DNA of 64,000 bases from Tubulanus polymorphus (lineage: Eukaryota > Nemertea > Palaeonemertea > Tubulaniformes > Tubulanidae), in assembly GCF_964204645.1 (NCBI RefSeq), contig NC_134033.1, positions 60,001-124,000 of the forward strand. Reading direction: 5' to 3'. Position 1 is the stretch's first letter; each line of letters begins with the position of its first letter. The translations under genes and the position numbers were made by a program. This document shows, piece by piece, positions 55,195 through 64,000 of this stretch. The notes beneath the pieces were generated by a model. It was not told the origin of the DNA. It did not search any database and was given only the letters and a program-made list of their open reading frames with translations.

Positions 55195-56489
55195 GAAATC
55201 AGTTCAATACGCCCTAACCCATCTTTTCAGATTGAATCCATCATCTTCAGAACCAAAAGCAGCCAGAAAATTCTGATTCTTTCCACCTATCTATTTTAAA
55301 TCAGTTCAATAAGCCTTAACCCATCTTTTCAGATTGAATCCATCATCTTTAGAACCAAAAGCAGCCAGAAAATTCTGTTTCTTTCCACCTATCTATTTGA
55401 AATCAGTTCAATAAGCCTTAACCCATCTTTTCAGATTGATTCCATCATCTTCAGAACCAAAAGCAGCCAGAAAATTCTGATTCTTTCCACCTATCTATTT
55501 TAAATCAGTTCAATAAGCCTTAACCCATCTTTTCAGATTGAATCCATCATCTTTAGAACCAAAAGCAGCCAGAAAAGTCTGTTTTGTTTCCACCTATCTA
55601 TTTGAAATCAGTTCAATACGCCTTAACCCATCTTTTCAGATTGATTCCATCATCTTCAGAACCAAAAGCAGCCAGAAAATTCTTATTCTTTCCACCTATT
55701 TATTTTAAATCAGTTCAATGAGCCTTAACCCATCTTTTCAGATTGAATCTATCATCATCTTTAGAACCAAAAGCAGCCAGAAAATTCTGATTCTTTCAAC
55801 CTATCTATTTTAAATCAGTTCAATACGCCTTTACTCATCTTTTCAGATTGAATCCATCATCTTCAGAACCAAAAGCAGCCAGAAAATTCTTATTCTTTCC
55901 ACCTATCTATTTGAAATCAGTTCAATACGACTTAACCCATCTTTTTAGATTGAATCCATCATCTTCAGAACCAAAAGCAGCCAGAAATTTCTTATTCTTT
56001 CCACCTATCTATTTGATATCAGTTCAATACACCCAAACCCATCAATTAAGATAGAATTCATCATCTTTAGAACAATATTTAGCTAGAAAAATCTGTATCT
56101 TTCAACCCGTCTACTCGAAATAAGTTCAGTTTACCTTAACCTATCATTTCGGATCGAGTCTATCATCTTCAGAACCAAATGCAGCCAGAAAATTCTGATT
56201 CTTTCCGCCTATCTATTTGAAATCAGTTCAATACGCCTTTACTCATCTTTTCAGATTGAATCCATCATCTTTAGAACCAAAAGCAGCCAGAAAATTCTAT
56301 TTCTTTCCACCTATCTATTTGAAATCAGTTCAATACGCCTTTACTCATCTTTTCAGATTGAATCCATCATCTTTAGAACCAAAAGCAGCCAGAAAATTCT
56401 GTTTCTTTCCACCTATCTATTTGAAATCAGTTCAATACGCCTTTACTCATCTTTTCAGATTGAATCCATCATCTTCAGAACCAAAAGCA

Positions 56490-56530
56490 GCCAGAAAATT
56501 CTGTTTCTTTACTCATCTTTTCAGATTGAA
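56490..56530 (+). repeat. 36-bp deletion inside a monomer junction
   Basis: At 56501-56520 the sequence reads CTGTTTCTTTACTCATC. In normal copies CTGTTTCTTT continues CCACCTATC and runs through the monomer boundary to CGCCTTTACTCATC. The missing part is 36 bp, and CTTT occurs at both edges, so slippage or microhomology-mediated joining is the simplest cause. The related block near 50650 is intact. Confidence 0.88.
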
Positions 56531-57239
56531 TCCATCATCTTCAGAACCAAAAGCAGCCAGAAAATTCTTATTCTTTCCACCTATCTATTTGAAATCAGTT
56601 CAATACACCCAAACCCATCAATTAAGATAGAATTCATCATCTTTAGAACCATATTTAGCTAGAAAAATCTGTATCTTTCAACCCATCTACTCGAAATAAG
56701 TTCAGTTTACCTTAACCTATCATTTCGGATCGAGTCTATCATCTTCAGAACCAAATGCAGCCAGAAAATTCTGATTCTTTCAACCTATCTATTTTAAATC
56801 AGTTCAATACGCCTTAACCCATCTTTTCAGATTGAATCCATCAACTTCAGAAGCATAAGTAGTCAGAAAATTCTTAATCTTTCAAACCAATCTATTAAAA
56901 ATCAGTTCTGTACATCCTAACCCATCAATTAAGATAGAATTCATCATCTTTAGAACCATATTTAGCTAGAAAAATCTGTATCTTTCAACCCATCTACTCG
57001 AAATAAGTTCAGTTTACCTGAACCTATCATTTCGGATCGAGTCTATCATCTTCAGAACCAAATGCAGCCAGAAAATTCTGATTCTTTCAACCTATCTATT
57101 TTAAATCAGTTCAATACGCCTTAACCCATCTTTTCAGATTGAATCCATCAACTTCAGAAGCATAAGTAGTCAGAAAATTCTTAATCTTTCAACCAATCTA
57201 TTAAAAATCAGTTCTGTACATCCTAACCCATCAATTAAG

Positions 57240-60200
57240 ATAGGATTCATCATCTTTAGAACCATACTTAGCTAGAAAAATCTGTATCTTTCAACCCATC
57301 TACTCGAAATAAGTTCAGTTTACCTTAACCTATCATTTCGGATCGAGTCTATCATCTTCAGAACCAAATGCAGCAAGAAAATTCTGATTCTTTCAACCTA
57401 TCTATTTCAAATCAGTTCAATACGCCTTAACCCATCTTTTCAGATTGAATCCATCAATTTCAGAAGCATAAGTAGCAAGAAAATTCTGAATCTTTCCACC
57501 TATCTATTTGAAATCAGTTCAATACGCCTTAACCCATCTTTTCAGATTGAATCCATCATCTTCAGAACCAAAAGCAGCCAGAAAATTCTGTTTCTTTCCA
57601 CCTATCTATTTGAAATAAGTTCAATACGCCTTAACCCATCTTTTCACATTGATCCATCATCTTTAGAAACAAAAGCAGCCAGAAAATTCGGTTTCTTTCC
57701 ACCTATCTATTTGAAATCAGTTCAATACGCCCTAACCCATCTTTTTAGATTGAATCCATCATCTTCAGAACCAAAAGCAGCCAGAAAATTCGGTTTCTTT
57801 CCACCTATCTATTTGAAATCAGTTCAATACGCCTTTACTCATCTTTTCAGATTGAATCCATCATCTTCAGAACCAAAAGCAGCCACAAAATTCTTATTCT
57901 TTCCACCTATCTATTTGAAATCAGTTCAATACACCCAAACTCATCAATTAAATTAGAATTCATCATCTTTAGAACCATATTTAGCTAGAAAAATCTGTAT
58001 CTTTCAACCCATCTACTCGAAATCAGTTCAGTTTACCTTATCCTATCATTTCAGATCGAGTCTATCATCTTCAGAACCAAAAGCAGCCAGAAAATTCTGA
58101 TTCTTTCAACCTATCTATTTTAAATCAGTTCAATACGCCTTTACTCATCTTTTCAGATTGAATCCATCAATTTCAGAAGCGTAAGTAGCAAAAAAATTCT
58201 GAATCTTTCCACCTATCTATTTGAAATCAGTTCAATACACCCAAACCCATCAATTAAGAGAGAATTCATCATCTTTAGAACAATATTTAGCTAGAAAAAT
58301 CTGTATCTTTCAACCCATCTACTCGAAATAAGTTCAGTTTACCTTAACCTATCATTTCGGATCGAGTCTATCATCTTCAGAACCAAATGCAGCCAGAAAA
58401 TTCTGATTCTTTCCACCTATCTATTTGAAATCAGTTCAATACGCCTTTACTCATCTTTTCAGATTGAATCCATCATCTTTAGAACCAAAAGCAGCCAGAA
58501 AATTCTGTTTCTTTCCACCTATCTATTTGAAATCAGTTCAATACGCCTTTACTCATCTTTTCAGATTGAATCCATCATCTTTAGAACCAAAAGCAGCCAG
58601 AAAATTCTGTTTCTTTCCACCTATCTATTTGAAATCAGTTCAATACGCCTTTACTCATCTTTTCAGATTGAATCCATCATCTTCAGAACCAAAAGCAGCC
58701 ACAAAATTCTTATTCTTTCCACCTATCTATTTGAAATCAGTTCAATACACCCAAACTCATCAATTAAATTAGAATTCATCATCTTTAGAACCATATTTAG
58801 CTAGAAAAATCTGTATCTTTCAACCCATCTACTCGAAATCAGTTCAGTTTACCTTATCCTATCATTTCAGATCGAGTCTATCATCTTCAGAACCAAAAGC
58901 AGCCAGAAAATTCTGATTCTTTCAACCTATCTATTTTAAATCAGTTCAATACGCCTTTACTCATCTTTTCAGATTGAATCCATCAATTTCAGAAGCGTAA
59001 GTAGCAAAAAAATTCTGAATCTTTCCACCTATCTATTTGAAATCAGTTCAATACACCCAAACCCATCAATTAAGAGAGAATTCATCATCTTTAGAACAAT
59101 ATTTAGCTAGAAAAATCTGTATCTTTCAACCCATCTACTCGAAATAAGTTCAGTTTACCTTAACCTATCATTTCGGATCGAGTCTATCATCTTCAGAACC
59201 AAATGCAGCCAGAAAATTCTGATTCTTTCCACCTATCTATTTGAAATCAGTTCAATACGCCTTAACCCATCTTTTCACATTGATCCATCATCTTTAGAAA
59301 CAAAAGCAGCCAGAAAATTCGGTTTCTTTCCACCTATCTATTTGAAATCAGTTCAATACGCCCTAACCCATCTTTTTAGATTGAATCCATCATCTTCAGA
59401 ACCAAAAGCAGCCAGAAAATTCGGTTTCTTTCCACCTATCTATTTGAAATCAGTTCAATACGCCTTTACTCATCTTTTCAGATTGAATCCATCATCTTCA
59501 GAACCAAAAGCAGCCACAAAATTCTTATTCTTTCCACCTATCTATTTGAAATCAGTTCAATACACCCAAACTCATCAATTAAATTAGAATTCATCATCTT
59601 TAGAACCATATTTAGCTAGAAAAATCTGTATCTTTCAACCCATCTACTCGAAATCAGTTCAGTTTACCTTATCCTATCATTTCAGATCGAGTCTATCATC
59701 TTCAGAACCAAAAGCAGCCAGAAAATTCTGATTCTTTCAACCTATCTATTTTAAATCAGTTCAATACGCCTTTACTCATCTTTTCAGATTGAATCCATCA
59801 ATTTCAGAAGCGTAAGTAGCAAAAAAATTCTGAATCTTTCCACCTATCTATTTGAAATCAGTTCAATACACCCAAACCCATCAATTAAGAGAGAATTCAT
59901 CATCTTTAGAACAATATTTAGCTAGAAAAATCTGTATCTTTCAACCCATCTACTCGAAATAAGTTCAGTTTACCTTAACCTATCATTTCGGATCGAGTCT
60001 ATCATCTTCAGAACCAAATGCAGCCAGAAAATTCTGATTCTTTCCACCTATCTATTTGAAATCAGTTCAATACGCCTTTACTCATCTTTTCAGATTGAAT
60101 CCATCATCTTTAGAACCAAAAGCAGCCAGAAAATTCTGTTTCTTTCCACCTATCTATTTGAAATCAGTTCAATACGCCTTTACTCATCTTTTCAGATTGA

Positions 60201-63200
60201 ATCCATCATCTTTAGAACCAAAAGCAGCCAGAAAATTCTGTTTCTTTCCACCTATCTATTTGAAATCAGTTCAATACGCCTTTACTCATCTTTTCAGATT
60301 GAATCCATCATCTTCAGAACCAAAAGCAGCCAGAAAATTCTTATTCTTTCCACCTATCTATTTGAAATCAGTTCAGTACGCCTTAACCCATCTTTTCAGA
60401 TTGAATCCATCATCTTCAGAACAAAAGCAGCCAGAAAATTCTTATTCTTTCCACCTATCTATTTGAAATCAGTTCAATACGCCTTTACTCATCTTTTCAG
60501 ATTGAATCCATCATCTTCAGAACCAAAAGCAGCCAGAAAATTCTTATTCTTTCCACCTATCTATTTGAAATCAGTTCAGTACGCCTTAACCCATCTTTTC
60601 AGATTGAATCCATCATCTTCAGAACAAAAGCAGCCAGAAAATTCTTATTCTTTCCACCTATCTATTTGAAATCAGTTCAATACGCCTTTACTCATCTTTT
60701 CAGATTGAATCCATCATCTTCAGAACCAAAAGCAGCCAGAAAATTCTTATTCTTTCCACCTATCTATTTGAAATCAGTTCAGTACGCCTTAACCCATCTT
60801 TTCAGATTGAATCCATCAATTTCAGAAGCATAAGTAGCAAGAAAATTCTGAATCTTTCCACCTATCTATTTGAAATCAGTTCAATACGCCTTAACCCATC
60901 TTTTCAGATTGAATCCATCATCTTCAGAACCAAAAGCAGCCAGAAAATTCTGTTTCTTTCCACCTATCTATTTGAAATAAGTTCAATACGCCTTAACCCA
61001 TCTTTTCACATTGATCCATCATCTTTAGAAACAAAAGCAGCCAGAAAATTCGGTTTCTTTCCACCTATCTATTTGAAATCAGTTCAATACGCCCTAACCC
61101 ATCTTTTTAGATTGAATCCATCATCTTCAGAACCAAAAGCAGCCAGAAAATTCGGTTTCTTTCCACCTATCTATTTGAAATCAGTTCAATACGCCTTTAC
61201 TCATCTTTTCAGATTGAATCCATCATCTTCAGAACCAAAAGCAGCCACAAAATTCTTATTCTTTCCACCTATCTATTTGAAATCAGTTCAATACACCCAA
61301 ACTCATCAATTAAATTAGAATTCATCATCTTTAGAACCATATTTAGCTAGAAAAATCTGTATCTTTCAACCCATCTACTCGAAATCAGTTCAGTTTACCT
61401 TATCCTATCATTTCAGATCGAGTCTATCATCTTCAGAACCAAAAGCAGCCAGAAAATTCTGATTCTTTCAACCTATCTATTTTAAATCAGTTCAATACGC
61501 CTTTACTCATCTTTTCAGATTGAATCCATCAATTTCAGAAGCGTAAGTAGCAAAAAAATTCTGAATCTTTCCACCTATCTATTTGAAATCAGTTCAATAC
61601 ACCCAAACCCATCAATTAAGAGAGAATTCATCATCTTTAGAACAATATTTAGCTAGAAAAATCTGTATCTTTCAACCCATCTACTCGAAATAAGTTCAGT
61701 TTACCTTAACCTATCATTTCGGATCGAGTCTATCATCTTCAGAACCAAATGCAGCCAGAAAATTCTGATTCTTTCCACCTATCTATTTGAAATCAGTTCA
61801 ATACGCCTTTACTCATCTTTTCAGATTGAATCCATCATCTTTAGAACCAAAAGCAGCCAGAAAATTCTGTTTCTTTCCACCTATCTATTTGAAATCAGTT
61901 CAATACGCCTTTACTCATCTTTTCAGATTGAATCCATCATCTTTAGAACCAAAAGCAGCCAGAAAATTCTGTTTCTTTCCACCTATCTATTTGAAATCAG
62001 TTCAATACGCCTTTACTCATCTTTTCAGATTGAATCCATCATCTTCAGAACCAAAAGCAGCCAGAAAATTCTTATTCTTTCCACCTATCTATTTGAAATC
62101 AGTTCAGTACGCCTTAACCCATCTTTTCAGATTGAATCCATCATCTTCAGAACAAAAGCAGCCAGAAAATTCTTATTCTTTCCACCTATCTATTTGAAAT
62201 CAGTTCAATACGCCTTTACTCATCTTTTCAGATTGAATCCATCATCTTCAGAACCAAAAGCAGCCAGAAAATTCTTATTCTTTCCACCTATCTATTTGAA
62301 ATCAGTTCAGTACGCCTTAACCCATCTTTTCAGATTGAATCCATCAACTTCAGAAGCATAAGTAGTCAGAAAATTCTTACTCTTTCAACCAATCTATTAA
62401 AAATCAGTTCTGTACATCCTAACCCATCAATTAAGATAGAATTCATCATCATCTTTAGAACCATATTTAGCTAGAAAAATCTGTATCTTTCAACCCATCT
62501 ACTCGAAATAAGTTCAGTTTACCTTAACCTATCATTTCGGATCGAGTCTATCATCTTCAGAACCAAATGCAGCCAGAAAATTCTGATTCTTTCAACCTAT
62601 CTATTTTAAATCAGTTCAATACGCCTTAACCCATCTTTTCAGATTGAATCCATCAACTTCAGAAGCATAAGTAGTCAGAAAATTCTTAATCTTTCAACCA
62701 ATCTATTAAAAATCAGTTCTGTACATCCTAACCCATCAATTATGATAGAATTCATCATCTTTAGAACCATATTTAGCTAGAAAAATCTGTATCTTTCAAC
62801 CCATCTACTCGAAATCAGTTCAGTTTACCTTATCCTATCATTTCAGATCGAGTCTATCATCTTCAGAACCAAAAGCAGCCAGAAAATTCTGATTCTTTCA
62901 ACCTATCTATTTGAAATCAGTTCAATACGCCTTTACTCATCTTTTCAGATTGAATCCATCATCTTCAGAACCAAAAGCAGCCAGAAAATTCTTATTCTTT
63001 CCACCTATCTATTTGAAATCAGTTCAGTACGCCTTAACCCATCTTTTCAGATTGAATCCATCATCTTCAGAACAAAAGCAGCCAGAAAATTCTTATTCTT
63101 TCCACCTATCTATTTGAAATCAGTTCAATACGCCTTTACTCATCTTTTCAGATTGAATCCATCATCTTCAGAACCAAAAGCAGCCAGAAAATTCTTATTC

Positions 63201-64000
63201 TTTCCACCTATCTATTTGAAATCAGTTCAGTACGCCTTAACCCATCTTTTCAGATTGAATCCATCAACTTCAGAAGCATAAGTAGTCAGAAAATTCTTAC
63301 TCTTTCAACCAATCTATTAAAAATCAGTTCTGTACATCCTAACCCATCAATTAAGATAGGATTCATCATCTTTAGAACCATACTTAGCTAGAAAAATCTG
63401 TATCTTTCAACCCATCTACTCGAAATAAGTTCAGTTTACCTTAACCTATCATTTCGGATCGAGTCTATCATCTTCAGAACCAAATGCAGCAAGAAAATTC
63501 TGATTCTTTCAACCTATCTATTTCAAATCAGTTCAATACGCCTTAACCCATCTTTTCAGATTGAATCCATCAATTTCAGAAGCATAAGTAGCAAGAAAAT
63601 TCTGAATCTTTCCACCTATCTATTTGAAATCAGTTCAATACGCCTTAACCCATCTTTTCAGATTGAATCCATCATCTTCAGAACCAAAAGCAGCCAGAAA
63701 ATTCTGTTTCTTTCCACCTATCTATTTGAAATAAGTTCAATACGCCTTAACCCATCTTTTCACATTGATCCATCATCTTTAGAAACAAAAGCAGCCAGAA
63801 AATTCGGTTTCTTTCCACCTATCTATTTGAAATCAGTTCAATACGCCCTAACCCATCTTTTTAGATTGAATCCATCATCTTCAGAACCAAAAGCAGCCAG
63901 AAAATTCGGTTTCTTTCCACCTATCTATTTGAAATCAGTTCAATACGCCTTTACTCATCTTTTCAGATTGAATCCATCATCTTCAGAACCAAAAGCAGCC
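57240..64000. repeat. 816/1631/1731-bp higher-order repeat domain
   Basis: Equivalent monomers lie at 57711, 59342 and 61073 (1631 and 1731 bp apart) and at 58425, 60056 and 61787. Within them an 816-bp sub-period is visible: AAACTCATCAATTAAATTAG near 57938 and 58754, and GAAGCGTAAGTAGC near 58181, 58997 and 59812. Units here hold type G, type H and the CAGATCGAG form of type E, which are absent from most of the interior. The start of this domain (57241 onward) recurs from 63357 at an offset of 6116 bp, sharing the rare GATAGGATTC and CCATACTTAGC variants. Confidence 0.85.
60259..60868. repeat. 203-bp dimer repeated in tandem
   Basis: A 102-bp monomer ending TTCTTATTC alternates with a 101-bp monomer marked by CAGTTCAGTACGCC and CAGAACAAAAGCAG, the latter lacking one C. 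The GTACG mark occurs at 60376, 60579 and 60782, exactly 203 bp apart. The same dimer appears at 62107 and 62310, and at 63027 and 63230. The missing base shifts reading frame in every copy, so any coding reading is broken at that point each time. Confidence 0.9.

Larger units (their letters stand above)
53560..57240. repeat. Mixed monomer zone with F plus D-prime pairs and type G
   Basis: This zone starts with type A, D, E, F and D-prime monomers like the 8.77-kb unit, then passes into type G and AGAAAAGTCTG monomers near 55130-55600. A block at about 55620-56500 repeats 49800-50680 at 5821 bp spacing; both carry ATTGAATCTATCATC (49921 and 55742) and the CAATACGACTTAACCC monomer. A 36-bp deletion lies at about 56507. 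Two F plus D-prime pairs follow in quick succession near 56840 and 57140. Confidence 0.8.
1..64000. repeat. 102-bp satellite DNA array, open at both ends
   Basis: The sequence repeats every 102 bases from first base to last. The landmarks GAAATCAGTTCAATA, CATCATCTT(T/C)AGAACC, CAGCCAGAAAATTCT and CTTTCCACCTAT recur in the same order and orientation throughout. The first full monomer is 9-110, and the last is cut at 64000. No stretch as long as one monomer falls outside this pattern, so the gene-free state applies to the whole window. The commonest monomer has about 31 A, 36 T, 25 C and 10 G. Long homogeneous head-to-tail arrays with nested higher-order units are typical of eukaryotic satellite DNA in heterochromatin. 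The array's chromosomal position and its host species cannot be read from the sequence. Confidence 0.97.

Noticed and set aside
1-64000. CRISPR array
   Set aside because: The repeated unit fills the whole sequence. There are no short repeats separated by unique spacers of constant size and no cas genes.
1-64000. Bacterial or phage accessory region
   Set aside because: No genes, operons, RNA genes or mobile elements are present, and 64 kb of homogeneous satellite is not expected in those genomes.

Overview
The whole 64 kb window is one uninterrupted tandem-repeat (satellite) array. I see no gene, RNA gene, CRISPR array, transposon or unique sequence. The unit is 102 bp (34% G+C in the commonest monomer), and about 627 copies run head to tail in one orientation. 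The array enters and leaves the window in mid-monomer. An array this large and homogeneous points to eukaryotic heterochromatin, such as a centromere, pericentromere, subtelomere or sex-chromosome block. I cannot name the organism or match the monomer to a known satellite from sequence alone.

The array contains several monomer families. Ordinary monomers (type A) dominate. A diverged pair, D followed by E, recurs every few monomers; D is about 78% and E about 84% identical to A by hand count. A third pair, F followed by D-prime, marks the longer repeat units. Length variants are a 101-bp type G, a 105-bp type I and other small indels. These mixtures form higher-order repeats (HORs), most of them whole multiples of 102 bp (408, 510, 816, 918, 1224 and 1530 bp), plus offset versions that carry indels (921, 1631, 1731 and 1940 bp).

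Layout: 1-2290, irregular mixed monomers. 2290-11775, first copy of a large segment with a 1530-bp HOR inside. 11775-13710, irregular monomers like the first 2.3 kb. 13710-25340, second copy of the segment, offset 11424 bp and enlarged by about 2 kb. 22895-26860, a 1940-bp HOR. 27390-30240, a 918-bp HOR. 28540-47126, a second large tandem duplication with period 8762/8771 bp. 45300-47750, a 1224-bp HOR. 47750-57000, shuffled 408/921-bp HORs and a 5821-bp-spaced duplication. 57240-64000, an 816/1631/1731-bp HOR domain with a 203-bp dimer, repeated at 6116 bp spacing.

Many open reading frames up to 159 codons exist on the + strand. They follow from the unit being 3 x 34 bases with few stops. 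Nearly all start at TTG, they overlap in two frames, and they end wherever a D or E monomer occurs. I treat them as non-coding. The main interest is the record of nested unequal exchange: private variants shared at kilobase offsets, chimeric monomers at crossover points, and short deletions between small direct repeats.
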